From: Halochromatium glycolicum
GTDB lineage: Bacteria > Pseudomonadota > Gammaproteobacteria > Chromatiales > Chromatiaceae
DNA: 64,000 bases
Assembly (NCBI RefSeq): GCF_016584085.1
Contig: NZ_NRSJ01000004.1
Coordinates: 1-64,000, forward strand
Reading direction: 5' to 3'
Below are positions 33,524 through 42,436 of this stretch, piece after piece. The notes below the pieces were generated by a model that made no database searches, was not told the DNA's origin, and saw only the letters and a list, made by a program, of their open reading frames with translations. Numbering within the stretch: the stretch's first letter is position 1; every line of letters starts with the position of its first letter. The position numbers were made by a program, and so were the translations under genes.

Positions 33524-36500
33524 ATGAACGCTGTCATCCTCTGGTCGATCAAGAACCGTTTCCTGGTGCTGGTCGCGGCGGTGCTGCTGACCGGGTGGGG
33601 TGTCGTGGCGGTGAAGCAGACGCCGCTCGATGCGATCCCGGACCTGTCCGATGTGCAGGTGATCATCAAGACCGGCTTTCCGGGGCAGTCGCCGCGGGTG
33701 GTCGAGGAGCAAGTGACCTATCCGATCACGACGACGATGCTGTCGGTGCCGGGCGCGAAGGCGGTGCGCGGCTATAGCTTCTTCGGCGATTCCTACGTCT
33801 ATGTGATCTTCGAGGATGGGACTGATCTGTATTGGGCGCGGGCGCGGGTGCTCGAGTACCTGAACCAAGCGGCGTCGGCGCTGCCGGATGGGGTGCAGCC
33901 GCGCCTCGGGCCGGATGCGACCGGGGTCGGGTGGGTCTACAGCTATGCGTTGGTGGATCGCACCGGCCAGCATGACCTGGCCGAGCTGACCAGTCTGCAG
34001 AACTGGTTTCTGAAGTTTGAGCTGCAGACGGTGCCCGGGGTCTCCGAGGTCGCGACCGTCGGCGGGATGGTGCGCCAGTATCAGATCGTCGTCGATCCGG
34101 AGAAGCTGCGCGCCTATGAGATCCCGCTGCAGCGTGTGATGGACGCGGTGCAGAAGGCCAATCGCGAGGTCGGCGGCTCGGTGGTCGAGCTGGCCGAGGC
34201 CGAGTACATGGTACGCACGCGCGGCTATCTGACCTCGCTCGAGGATATCGAGCTGATCGCGGTCGACACCGCGGCGGATGGGACGCCGGTGCTGCTGCGT
34301 GACATCGCGCGGGTGCAGATCGGGCCGGAGATGCGCCGGGTGGTGGCCGATCTCGACGGCGAGGGCGAGATCACCGGCGGCATCGTGGTGATGCGCTATG
34401 GGGAGAACGCGCTCGCGACCATCGAGGCGGTGAAGGCGCGTATCGACGAGCTGCGCGCCGGGCTCCCGCACGGCGTCGAGATCGTCGAGACCTATGATCG
34501 CTCGCAGCTGATCCTGGATGCGGTCGACAACCTGCAGACCAAGCTGATCGAGGAGTTCATCGTCGTCGCGCTGGTCTGCATCGCGTTCCTGCTGCATCTG
34601 CGGTCGTCGCTGGTGGTGATCATCAGCCTGCCGCTCGGCATCCTGGTCGCGTTCATCGTGATGAATGGCCAGGGCATCAACGCCAACATCATGTCGCTCG
34701 GCGGCATCGCGATCGCGATCGGCGCGATGGTCGATGCGGCGATCGTGATGATCGAGAACGCGCACAAGCACCTGGAGCGCTACGAGGCCGAGCACGGTGA
34801 GCGCCCGCGCGGCGAGGCGCACTGGCGGGTGATCGGCGAGGCCGCGGTCGAGGTCGGCCCGGCGCTGTTCTTCTCGCTGTTGATCATCACACTGAGCTTC
34901 CTGCCGGTGTTCACGCTGCAGGCGCAGGAGGGACGGCTGTTCTCGCCGCTGGCGTTTACCAAGACCTATGCGATGGCGGCGGCGGCCGGGATCGCGGTGA
35001 CCCTGGTGCCGGTGCTGATGGGCTATCTTATCCGCGGCCGCATCCCGAACGAGCAGCGCAATCCGCTGAACCGGTTCCTGATCTGGCTCTATCGGCCGTT
35101 CCTGCGCGCGGTGCTGCGATTGCCGCGGACGACGATCGCGGTCTCGGTGATGTTGCTGCTGAGCACGCTGATCCCACTGGCCGGGATCGGCGGGCTGCTG
35201 GAGCCGCTGAAGTGGCCGTTTCAGGCGGCATCGGCGGTGTCGGGTACCTTGGGCGGCGTGGCGGCGGCGGTTCCCGAGTCAGCGGAGCCAAGCGTGGGAG
35301 CGGATGGCGTCTCGCGCGCAGCAGGTCAGGGCCGCGACGATGGCGGGCTGCAGGAAGGGGTGATGCTCGCCAGTGCGACCGAGAGCCGCCGGGCGATCGA
35401 GGACTCGGCTGGGTTCAGCGAGAGGGCCATCGAGCGGATCGAAGGCTGGCAGGCGGGCCTGTCCGATGCCTGGCGCAGCACCTTCCGCGGTGTGCCGGTG
35501 CTCGAGGAGTGGCACCGCGGGCTCGGCTCCGAGTTCATGCCCGACCTCTACGAGGGTGATCTGATGTACATGCCGACGACGCTGCCGGGGCTGTCGATCG
35601 GCAAGGCGCAGGAGCTGCTGCAGCAGACCGACCGGCTGATCGCGACCCTGCCGGAGGTGGAGCGGGTGTTCGGCAAGATCGGCCGTGCCGACACCGCGAC
35701 CGATCCAGCGCCCTTGACCATGATCGAGACCCTGATTCAGCTCAAGCCCGAGTCCGAGTGGCGCGACGGGATGACCGTCGACAAACTGATCGACGAGCTC
35801 GATGCGACCGTCGACCTGCCCGGTGTGACCAACGCTTGGGTGATGCCGATCAAGACCCGCATCGACATGCTCGCCACCGGCATCAAGACCCCGGTCGGGG
35901 TCAAGATCGCCGGCCCCGATCTGAAGGAGATCGAGCGCATCGGCCAGGCGATCGAGCGCGCGGTGACGCCGATCGAAGGCACCACCTCGGCCTTCTCCGA
36001 GCGGGTCGCCGGCGGGCGCTACATCGAGGTGCGCCCGGACCGCTTGGCCGCGGCCCGGGTCGGGCTCAACGTCGACGACATCAACCGCATCGTCGCCGCC
36101 GCGATCGGCGGGATCAATCTGACCCAGACGGTTGAGGGGCTGGAGCGCTACCCGGTCAACCTCCGCTTCCCGCGCGAACAGCGCGATAGCGTGCAGGAGC
36201 TGCGCGAGCTGCCGATCGTCACCCCCACCGGTGCCCAGGTGCCGCTGTCGCAGGTCGCCGAGGTGGTGATCGCCGACGGCGCGCCGATGCTGAAAAGCGA
36301 GAACGCGCGCCTGAACGGCTGGACCTTCGTCGACATCCGCGGGCGCGATCTGGGCAGTTGGATCAGCGAGGCGAAGCAGGTGGTACGCGACCAGGTTGAG
36401 CTGCCGCCCGGCTACTCGCTCACCTGGTCCGGCCAGTACGAGTATATGGAGCGGGCGCGCGAGCGATTGAATCAAGTCGTGCCGGTGACGCTGGCGATCA

Positions 36501-37042
36501 TCTTCCTGCTCCTGTACCTGACCTTCCGCAGTGCCGGCGAGGCGCTGTTGGTGATGCTGTCGCTGCCGTTTGCGTTGGTCGGCGGCTTCTGGCTGATCTA
36601 TCTGCTCGGCTACAACCTGTCGGTGGCGGTGGCGGTGGGATTCATCGCCTTGGCTGGTGTCGCGGCCGAGTTCGGCGTGGTGATGCTGGTCTATCTGGAC
36701 AACGCGCTCCGACAGTGGCGCGAGGAGGGCCGGCTGAACACGCTCGACGACCTGAAAGGCGCGATCGAGGAGGGCGCGGTGCTGCGCATCCGGCCGAAGG
36801 CGATGACGGTCGCGACCATCTTCGCCGGGCTGCTGCCGATCATGCTCTTCGGGGGCGTCGGCTCGGAGGTGATGCGCCGCATCGCCGCGCCGATGGTCGG
36901 CGGCATGATCACCGCACCGCTGCTGAGCCTGTTCGTGATCCCGGCGATCTATCTGCTGTGGCGCCAGCGGGGGTTGCGGCGCGGGGAGCCGTCGGAGGAG
37001 GGTGTCTCAGTGCGTGAGGCGGAGCCGGTGGCAACGGGTTGA
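33524..37042 (+). CDS. cusA: Heavy-metal efflux RND pump, CusA/CzcA type
   Basis: A 1172-residue RND permease with 12 helices. The proton-relay helix reads [17 protein letters not shown]. The Cu/Ag-binding methionine triad known from E. coli CusA is present as M683 (LMYMPTT), M733 (PLTMIE) and M782 (RIDMLATG), which favours monovalent copper/silver export. The protein is about 110 residues longer than CusA; the extra block (about 556-665) follows TM7 and contains a helical [14 protein letters not shown] segment. It is downstream of the cusB-like gene. Fragments of near-identical genes lie further right. Confidence 0.93.
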   Translation: MNAVILWSIKNRFLVLVAAVLLTGWGVVAVKQTPLDAIPDLSDVQVIIKTGFPGQSPRVVEEQVTYPITTTMLSVPGAKAVRGYSFFGDSYVYVIFEDGTDLYWARARVLEYLNQAASALPDGVQPRLGPDATGVGWVYSYALVDRTGQHDLAELTSLQNWFLKFELQTVPGVSEVATVGGMVRQYQIVVDPEKLRAYEIPLQRVMDAVQKANREVGGSVVELAEAEYMVRTRGYLTSLEDIELIAVDTAADGTPVLLRDIARVQIGPEMRRVVADLDGEGEITGGIVVMRYGENALATIEAVKARIDELRAGLPHGVEIVETYDRSQLILDAVDNLQTKLIEEFIVVALVCIAFLLHLRSSLVVIISLPLGILVAFIVMNGQGINANIMSLGGIAIAIGAMVDAAIVMIENAHKHLERYEAEHGERPRGEAHWRVIGEAAVEVGPALFFSLLIITLSFLPVFTLQAQEGRLFSPLAFTKTYAMAAAAGIAVTLVPVLMGYLIRGRIPNEQRNPLNRFLIWLYRPFLRAVLRLPRTTIAVSVMLLLSTLIPLAGIGGLLEPLKWPFQAASAVSGTLGGVAAAVPESAEPSVGADGVSRAAGQGRDDGGLQEGVMLASATESRRAIEDSAGFSERAIERIEGWQAGLSDAWRSTFRGVPVLEEWHRGLGSEFMPDLYEGDLMYMPTTLPGLSIGKAQELLQQTDRLIATLPEVERVFGKIGRADTATDPAPLTMIETLIQLKPESEWRDGMTVDKLIDELDATVDLPGVTNAWVMPIKTRIDMLATGIKTPVGVKIAGPDLKEIERIGQAIERAVTPIEGTTSAFSERVAGGRYIEVRPDRLAAARVGLNVDDINRIVAAAIGGINLTQTVEGLERYPVNLRFPREQRDSVQELRELPIVTPTGAQVPLSQVAEVVIADGAPMLKSENARLNGWTFVDIRGRDLGSWISEAKQVVRDQVELPPGYSLTWSGQYEYMERARERLNQVVPVTLAIIFLLLYLTFRSAGEALLVMLSLPFALVGGFWLIYLLGYNLSVAVAVGFIALAGVAAEFGVVMLVYLDNALRQWREEGRLNTLDDLKGAIEEGAVLRIRPKAMTVATIFAGLLPIMLFGGVGSEVMRRIAAPMVGGMITAPLLSLFVIPAIYLLWRQRGLRRGEPSEEGVSVREAEPVATG

Positions 37043-37066
37043 GGTCACCCCCTCATCAGTTCCGCT

Positions 37067-37165
37067 GTTGGGCGTTGACGACGCATCTGCCCCCCAGGCT
37101 AGCCTCCCGCTTCGGGTCAACCGGGACGCTCAGGTCGCCTCAGGGTGGCTTGGATTTTCTATTCG
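37067..37165 (+). repeat. IS91-like end repeat, copy 1
   Basis: A sequence starting GTTGGGCGTTGACGACGCAT and ending GGCTTGGATTTTCTATTCG. Related copies at 45064-45148 and 54393-54478 both follow IS91-like transposase C-terminal remnants, so it probably marks an end of that element. Here it lies between the intact cusA and the relB-yafQ pair, and its right end may provide the -35 region of the toxin-antitoxin promoter. Confidence 0.7.
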
Positions 37166-37169
37166 CTAT

Positions 37170-37190
37170 TTGGGCTACAATGTAGCCCAA
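37170..37190 (+). promoter_or_regulatory. Operator of the relB-yafQ toxin-antitoxin operon
   Basis: A perfect inverted repeat, TTGGGCTAC-AAT-GTAGCCCAA, overlaps a -10-like TACAAT (37176-37181) and ends 21 bp before the antitoxin ATG. Such repeats are the usual binding sites for autoregulation by the antitoxin/toxin complex. Confidence 0.8.
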
Positions 37191-37211
37191 ACTCAACGAG
37201 AGGATCACCCC

Positions 37212-37475
37212 ATGTCTGAAAACACTGTTGTCCGAGCCCGCATCGACGGGCACATCAAGGATGAAGCAGCCGCTGTGCTGGCATCGATGGGTCTCACCGT
37301 GTCCGATGCGTTCCGCATGCTGCTGACCCGCGTTGCCCGCGAGAAGGCGCTCCCGTTCGAGCCACTGGTTCCGAACGAAACCACCATCGCGGCCATGCGC
37401 GAGGCCCGCGCCGGTAACCTTGAAGGCTTCGACAGCGTCGAGGCACTGATGGCGGATTTGCATGCGAAGGATTGA
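37212..37475 (+). CDS. RelB/DinJ family antitoxin
   Basis: An 87-residue antitoxin with an N-terminal ribbon-helix-helix (VVRARIDGHIKDEAAAVLASMGLTVSDAF, residues about 5-35) and a C-terminal toxin-binding tail. GAGAGGA lies eleven bases before the ATG. It overlaps the YafQ gene by 14 bp. Expected to neutralise the toxin and repress its own promoter at the inverted repeat upstream. Confidence 0.93.
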   Translation: MSENTVVRARIDGHIKDEAAAVLASMGLTVSDAFRMLLTRVAREKALPFEPLVPNETTIAAMREARAGNLEGFDSVEALMADLHAKD

Positions 37476-37740
37476 GCGCACCGGCCAGTTCAAACGCGAC
37501 TACAAGCGAGAGGCTAAGCGGCCCCATGCCGTGCTCGATGCGGAACTGATGCCGATCGTGACGGCATTGGCGGATGATCTGCCCCTGGAGCCGCATCACC
37601 GCGACCACGCCCTAACCGGCGACTGGAAAGATCACCGGGACTGTCACGTCAAGCCCGACTTGGTGTTGATCTACCGAAAGCCCGATGGTGAGGTGTTGCA
37701 GCTCGTGCGCATCGGCTCGCACAGCGATCTAGGTCTATGA
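37462..37740 (+). CDS. YafQ family mRNA interferase toxin
   Basis: A 92-residue YafQ/RelE-fold toxin. The YafQ catalytic residues are visible in RDHALTG, HRDCHVKPD and IGSHSD (two histidines, an aspartate and the C-terminal histidine). Such enzymes cut mRNA on the ribosome. The gene overlaps the antitoxin gene by 14 bp. A near-identical second copy lies at 41472, and the similarity continues about 50 bp past both stop codons. Confidence 0.93.
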   Translation: MRRIERTGQFKRDYKREAKRPHAVLDAELMPIVTALADDLPLEPHHRDHALTGDWKDHRDCHVKPDLVLIYRKPDGEVLQLVRIGSHSDLGL

Positions 37741-37799
37741 TCCTGCACAAAGGTTGGTGATGGGTGGATCGACAGGAGGATAAATAGATTTCGAGCGGG

Positions 37800-38093
37800 G
37801 AGCTCTCTCTGCCGCAGACAACGATCCTGGTCGCGATGGTCTTACTGCTCAGCGCCTGGTATCCGCTCTCCAGGCTCGGCTCCGCGTGCATGCCCGATCT
37901 GTACGAAGGCGACCTGATGTACATGCCGACGAGCCACCGACCCGGCGCCGCTGACCATGATCGAGACCCTGCTTCAGCTCAAGCCCGAATCCGAGTGGCG
38001 CGACGGGATGACGGTCGACAAACTGATCGACGAGCTCGATGCGACCGTCGACCTGCCCGGCGTGACCAACGCCTGGGTGATGCCAATCAAGAC
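37800..38093 (+). pseudogene. cusA fragment A, insertion-free type
   Basis: Homologous to the RND pump: LPQTTILVAMVLLLSAWYPL, then [15 protein letters not shown], then (after a deletion of about 40 residues) [19 protein letters not shown] and on to [11 protein letters not shown]. Frames are broken. It joins the end of TM7 directly to the MPDLYEGD region, with none of the roughly 110-residue block of the intact gene, so it derives from a different, canonical-length paralogue. It ends abruptly at a tgt fragment. Confidence 0.88.
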
Positions 38094-38881
38094 TTCCGCA
38101 GCCACGTGGACGGCTCGGCCCACCGCCTGACCCCGAATCGGCGACCGAGATCCAGCACCTGCTGGACGCCACGGTGACGATGGCGTTCGACGAGTGCACC
38201 CCCTTCCCGGCCGAAGAGCGCGTGGCGGCCGAGTCCATGCGGCTCTCCATGCGGTGGGCGGCCCGGTCGCGGGCGGCGTTCGTGGCGCGGGCGGGCTACG
38301 GCCAGCTCGGCATCGTGCAGGGCTCGGTGTATCCGGAGCTCCGCGCGGAGAGCGTCGAGGCCCTGACCGCCATCGGGTTCGAGGGCTACGCCATCGGCGG
38401 CCTGGCGGTCGGCGAGGGGCACGCGCGCATGCTGGCGACGCTGGACGGGACGGTGCCGCGGATCACGGCCGGGGCGCTGCGCTACCTGATGGGGGTGGGC
38501 AAGCCGGTGGACCTGGTGGAGGCGCTGCGCCGCGGCGTGGACCTGTTCGACTGCGTGCTGCCGACCCGGTCGGGGCGGACGGCGCAGACGTTCACCAAGC
38601 GCGGCACGGTGAACCTGCGCAACGCGCGCCACGCCGACGACCCGCGGCCGCTGGAGGAGGGGTGCGGGTGCCCAGCGAGCCAAGGGTATTCCCGCGGCTA
38701 CCTGCACCACCTGATCCGCACCGGCGAGATCCTGGGGGCGATGCTGCTGACCTGGCACAACCTGCGGCACTATCAGGACCTGATGGCCGGAATGCGGGCG
38801 GCGATCGAAGAGGGACGGTTCGCGGGGTTCGCGGCGGGGATCCTGGAGGGGTTGGCGCAGGGGGACGTGGAACGGGTTTGA
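38094..38881 (+). pseudogene. tgt: Queuine tRNA-ribosyltransferase fragment
   Basis: Encodes the C-terminal two thirds of Tgt (tRNA guanine-to-queuine exchange). It starts [14 protein letters not shown], has a one-base deletion frameshift near 38133, and then runs VTMAFDECTPFPAEERVAAESMRLS..., IGGLAVGEG, LMGVGKP, DCVLPTRSGR, NARHADDPRPLEEGCGCP to the normal end. The zinc-binding CGCP loop has lost a downstream cysteine pattern (CPASQGYSRGYLHH). The N-terminal 130 residues with the catalytic aspartate are missing. The sequence style is alphaproteobacterial. Confidence 0.88.
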
Positions 38882-39107
38882 TGGGCCGCCTTGTGGCGGC
38901 GGTCCGGTTCCGGCGCCGTCGGCCCCAGCGACCGTTCGGGCTCCGTGCCGGAACCGGTGGACGGGTCGTCTCGCTCGAACACGGGCTCGATCACCCGAGG
39001 CCCGCGCGGGCTCCCCGTCCACGGATGGCCTCTCCGGCTTCGCGCCGGGTGGGCAAATGAGCGATACATGGGCGCCGGTCAGCGCGGCGCGTGCATCGAT
39101 CCGCCCA

Positions 39108-39602
39108 TCAGGCCGCCTTGCGCGCGCGCCGCTTCATCACGCCGACCACGCCGAGGCCGCCGAGCAGCAGGGCGGCGGTGGGGGGCAGCGGGACGGCGGC
39201 GGGTGTTTCGTCGACGGCGAAGACGAACTCGCTGCCTGGAAAGACGGTGACGGTGTTCACGCCGGGTCCGGAAGGGCTGAAGTACCATGAGGTCAGCGCC
39301 GCATTGGGAACTGGCAGGCTGTAGGCGAACAGAGGCCCCCAGCTGCCGAAGTTGGGAACGCCGAGTTGGTTGCCGAGTGCGGCGGCGAGCCCCTGCGCCA
39401 AGGTCGTGTTGTCCCACCACGGCTGGCTCTGGAGCAGACTGGCGGTCGGGGTGTCGTTGTATACCCCGGTCAGGGTTCCGATCGTGTAGTCGGTGCCGTC
39501 GAACGTCACGGCGATCGGCGCCGCCTGCGCGGCACCGAGCGAGGTCATCGCCACAACGAGGCCGGCGAGGGCGCTGCGTATGATAGTGAAAGCACGGGTC
39601 AT
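39108..39602 (-). CDS. VPLPA-CTERM sorting-domain protein
   Basis: A 164-residue exported protein: signal peptide MTRAFTIIRSALAGLVVAMTS, an acidic secreted domain without recognised family, then the sorting tail VPLPPTAALLLGGLGVVGVM followed by basic KRRARKAA. Such tails are recognised by exosortase-type enzymes and attach proteins to the cell surface or release them. GGAG lies eight bases before the ATG at 39602; the longer frame is not used. Unlike its neighbours, no sigma-54 promoter was seen. Confidence 0.82.
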   Translation of the reverse strand: MTRAFTIIRSALAGLVVAMTSLGAAQAAPIAVTFDGTDYTIGTLTGVYNDTPTASLLQSQPWWDNTTLAQGLAAALGNQLGVPNFGSWGPLFAYSLPVPNAALTSWYFSPSGPGVNTVTVFPGSEFVFAVDETPAAVPLPPTAALLLGGLGVVGVMKRRARKAA

Positions 39603-39768
39603 GGTCGCTACTCCAGCGGATGCGAGTGAAGGTTCGGGTACGCCGACGGTGCTCACCTGCGCCGCCGGCGGATGCGGCGAGACCATGGAGGCCGCCGCGC
39701 AGAGGGGCGGCGGCACGTCGCGGTGGATTAGGGGGGGCGGATGGGACCGCCCCGCGCATCGTGTGCGT

Positions 39769-40341
39769 TCAGGCCCATCGCCGGCTCCTGGCCGCCACCA
39801 TCCCCGCCAGGCCGATGCCGAACAGCGCCAGCGCGGCCGGCGCCGGCACCGGCACCGTACCGGACGGCAGGATCTCGCCGCTGAGCGATGCCCCCTCTGC
39901 GACGTCGCGGAGGTTGGACCCGTTCAGCCTCGACCACTCGTAAATATTGCCGGGAAACGCCCCCAGATCCATCGACAGGTCCGTTCCCAGCTCGCCGAGC
40001 GGAACGATATCTGTTGCCCGAAGGATTGGCCCGAACGCATTTCCGAACGTGTAACCTGTCCAGAAGTCACCGTCGATCAAGACCGAGAAGGCTGCTCCGG
40101 CAGTCGTGTTCTCGTCCACATAGGTGTACTCCGGGAACGCGGTCGTATTACCGCCCGCCACCGACACCGCGAAATTGCCGATCGTGTCGGTGTCGGTGTC
40201 GAAGTCGAAAAAGCCGCCGTAGGTACCGCCATCGGCGAAGGTTCCGTTGTTGATGGTGTAGCGGATCAGCTCCGCCTGGGCCGCCCCTGCCGGGATCAGC
40301 CCGGCGGCGACGACCGCGGCGATCAGCGTGCTGCGCGACAT
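39769..40341 (-). CDS. PEP-CTERM/VPLPA-type sorted exported protein
   Basis: A 190-residue protein with a signal peptide (STLIAAVVAAGLIPAGAAQAE), an aspartate/threonine-rich beta-type domain (YGGFFDFDTDTDTIGNF), and the sorting tail VPVPAPAALALFGIGLAGMV with RSRRWA. GAGGAGGA lies four bases before the ATG. The upstream region has a good sigma-54 promoter (40409-40423) and several TGTC...GACA palindromes. It is likely a surface protein of the same regulon as the genes at 42.1-43.8 and 45.4 kb. Confidence 0.85.
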   Translation of the reverse strand: MSRSTLIAAVVAAGLIPAGAAQAELIRYTINNGTFADGGTYGGFFDFDTDTDTIGNFAVSVAGGNTTAFPEYTYVDENTTAGAAFSVLIDGDFWTGYTFGNAFGPILRATDIVPLGELGTDLSMDLGAFPGNIYEWSRLNGSNLRDVAEGASLSGEILPSGTVPVPAPAALALFGIGLAGMVAARSRRWA

Positions 40342-40408
40342 TGTGTCCTCCTCTCGTGATCGTGCGACACCCGAGGGTGGGTGCCGCTTGCCTATACGGT
40401 GGTCCTTA

Positions 40409-40423
40409 GCAAACGGCGGGCCA
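40409..40423 (-). promoter_or_regulatory. Sigma-54 promoter of the PEP-CTERM gene at 39769
   Basis: On the minus strand TGGCCCGCCGTTTGC matches the -24/-12 consensus TGGCACG-N4-TTGC almost perfectly, with GG and GC ten bases apart. The start codon is 68 bp downstream. Confidence 0.75.
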
Positions 40424-40605
40424 GAACGGCGTGGCGTCCCGGACGGGCGCCGATGGGTCGCGCACCGCAGGCGGTGGACCGGTGCCGTCGGCCGAAACGT
40501 AGCGGAATCAGAGGGTTGGCGAGATCCGGCCGCCGCCTGCTGCCGTGGACCGGATCACCCGCGGGCCACAACCGCGATCAGGACGAACCGGTAAGTCCAC
40601 GCCGT

Positions 40606-40811
40606 CGTAAAGAATTCCGACACCCTCGCGTGGCGTCGGCGGCCGACCAGCCCCCTGATTCGCCGCACGGAACGGGAACATGTCAAAAATTGTAAAAATC
40701 AGGTGTGTCGGTATTCCGTACGCCCCGGCAGACCGGCAAGTCCTCGTTCTTCCACGCTCGGAGGCGTTCTTCCGTCCTTTGGTTGCCAATTCGGTGTCGG
40801 AATTCCTGACA
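40606..40811. promoter_or_regulatory. Cluster of TGTC/GACA palindromic sites
   Basis: Related 17-bp sites lie at 40606-40622 (minus-sense TGTCGGAATTCTTTACG), 40706-40722 (TGTCGGTATTCCGTACG) and 40795-40811 (TGTCGGAATTCCTGACA), with a weaker one at 40681-40697. They sit 180-390 bp upstream of the sigma-54 promoter and resemble the enhancer-like sites at 41978 and 45266. The rest of 40342-41011 shows no supported gene. Confidence 0.6.
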
Positions 40812-41011
40812 CCAAGTCGCCGCCCGCGCCCAGGTCCTCTCTCATATCACTCCGTCGCCGGGAACAAGTGTGCCGACACCGCGTTCCGTCGGACAGCGGC
40901 GGCGCGACCGGTGCCGGGACCGTCCCGGACGGCAGGATTCTCGCGGTCCATTATCGATGGTATCGAGCCTGTTGCGCCATTGCGGCCCCAGATGGCGAGT
41001 TGGGAGCCCGC

Positions 41012-41440
41012 GCAGGCCGGCTGATATACCGACACAACCGCTCGAGCTTCTGGCGTTGATCCGCCCGCGCCGCGACACCGGCGTGCAGGGAGACGCCGGC
41101 GACCCTGCCCACTCCGTCATCGAAGGACTCGTCACAGGCCGGCAGCGTCTGCAGCGTGAAGACCTTGCGACCCTGCTGTGGACCGACGGCAATCCGGTTA
41201 GGTGATCGACGAACCCAGCAGCTGTTCCGTCGGCCCGGCCTCAAGGTCATCGCCAGCCAGGTAGCTGTTCTCCGCATCGCGTTCCAGCAGCCCCTGGCGC
41301 TCGAGGTAGCGGCCGATGCGCCGTGCGAGGGTCTGAGTCAGCCCGGCCAGCTCGGTGCTGGTCGGCGCTTTTACCCAGCGGAACCGCAGTGAGCCGCCGG
41401 GGCGTTCGATATACACGCCGTCCAGGAGCAGCAAGTGGAA
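41012..41440 (-). pseudogene. IS91-like transposase, middle fragment
   Basis: Reads FHLLLLDGVYIERPGGSLRF, RWVKAPTSTELAGLTQTLAR, RIGRYLERQGLLERDAENSY, then after a frameshift near 41200 RIAVGPQQGRKVFTLQTLPA, GVGRVAGVSLHAGVAARADQ and RQKLERLCRYISRPA. This is the central part of IS91/ISCR-type Y2 rolling-circle transposases; the N- and C-terminal parts are absent. Its right edge abuts the truncated relB remnant, so the rearrangement destroyed that antitoxin. Confidence 0.85.
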
Positions 41441-41442
41441 GT

Positions 41443-41485
41443 CAGCGTCGAGGCCATGATGGCGGATTTGCATGCGAAGGATTGA
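41443..41485 (+). pseudogene. relB antitoxin remnant
   Basis: Only the last 13 or so codons (SVEAMMADLHAKD, stop) of a relB copy remain, directly against the IS91-like fragment. The promoter/operator and DNA-binding domain are gone. The coding overlap with the second yafQ is preserved. Confidence 0.85.
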
Positions 41486-41750
41486 GCGCACCGGCCAGTT
41501 AAAACGCGACTACAAGCGAGAGGCTAAGCGGCACCATGCCGTGCTCGATGCGGAACTGATGCCCATCGTGAAGGCATTGGCGGATGATCTGCCCCTGGAG
41601 CCGCATTACCGCGACCACGCCCTAACCGGCGGCTGGAAAGATCACCGGGACTGTCACGTCAAGCCCGACTTGGTGTTGATCTACCGAAAGCCCGATGGCC
41701 AGTTGTTGCAGCTCGTGCGGCTTGGCTCGCACAGCAAGCTAGATCTATGA
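41472..41750 (+). CDS. Orphan YafQ family toxin, second copy
   Basis: 92 residues, with about ten substitutions relative to the toxin at 37462. All catalytic-type residues are retained (RDHALTG, HRDCHVKPD, LGSHSK). It lacks an intact cognate antitoxin and its own operator, so it is either unexpressed or neutralised in trans by the RelB encoded at 37212. The duplicated block extends from about 41443 to 41800. Confidence 0.85.
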   Translation: MRRIERTGQLKRDYKREAKRHHAVLDAELMPIVKALADDLPLEPHYRDHALTGGWKDHRDCHVKPDLVLIYRKPDGQLLQLVRLGSHSKLDL

Positions 41751-41977
41751 GCCGGCTCACAGGGTGGTGATTGGTGGATCGACAGACGGATACCGACATG
41801 GCCGTCGCGTCACCGGGATGCGGACCTGTCCCATACTGCCGCCGCCATCCCGAGCAAACCGCCCTCTACCGAGTCGCCCACTGGAGCCCGTTGGCTGGTA
41901 GATCTTTGTTGGATGGCGTACGTCGAGGCAACGCGGGGCGATCAGCGTCACCGGTTTGTATGCTAGGCCCCTTGCAA

Positions 41978-42085
41978 CGTCCGGATATTTTACATTTGCT
42001 CTCGCTGCTGGCTTTGGGTCTCGTCATTCCTAGCTCCAAAAGCCTGAAATTTATAGGAAACACTTTTTTTGGTACGGACTTTGCT
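41978..42085 (+). promoter_or_regulatory. Sigma-54 promoter with upstream 17-bp enhancer-like site
   Basis: TGGTACGGACTTTGCT at 42070-42085 matches the sigma-54 consensus TGGCACG-N4-TTGCW with one mismatch. A 17-bp site CGTCCGGATATTTTACA (41978-41994) lies 75 bp upstream. It should drive the VPLPA-CTERM pseudogene and, probably by read-through, the two intact genes after it. The stretch 41800-41977 shows nothing else. Confidence 0.8.
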
Positions 42086-42119
42086 CTAGTCCGCCCGCGA
42101 TTGATTCGCAGTTTGAAAA

Positions 42120-42385
42120 ATGTATGGTCCACCCCGGTGGCGACTTCCGCGAATCGGGATCGGCGCTTGCTTGGTGTTCGCGGCCGCGCTTGGCGCGCAG
42201 CAGGCCACAGCCGGGTTGGTGACGTTTCAGACCTATGCCGGCACGTTCGGGCAAATCCGGCGGTCGGGACTCCGCTAAACGACGCCGTCGCCACCAGTGT
42301 CGCCCCGATCCCCCTGCCGCCCGCCGCCTTGCTGTTGCTCGGCGGCCTCGGCGCGCTCGGGCTCGTCAAGCGTCGGCGGGCCTGA
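42120..42385 (+). pseudogene. VPLPA-CTERM protein gene with internal deletion
   Basis: Starts ATG 42120 with a signal peptide (RIGIGACLVFAAALGAQQAT AG-type, then LVTFQTYAGTFGQ) and stops at 42278 after 52 codons. The sorting tail PIPLPPAALLLLGGLGALG with LVKRRRA follows in another frame and ends at 42385. A deletion removed most of the middle of the protein. It is the first gene behind the sigma-54 promoter. Confidence 0.75.
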
Positions 42386-42436
42386 GCGACGGGTCAAAAA
42401 AACCGCGCGAACGGCTCTCTGATCGAGGATATAGAA

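Noticed and set aside
33079-33527. A 149-residue frame between the adaptor and pump genes
   Set aside because: No family recognised, and much of it is covered by a long inverted repeat.
35279-36475. A 398-residue minus-strand open frame
   Set aside because: It is antisense to cusA; no family was recognised and similar frames arise over cusA fragments.
40680-41024. Possible plus-strand small genes in the PEP-CTERM upstream region
   Set aside because: Composition is non-coding, no family was recognised, and the region is dominated by palindromic sites.
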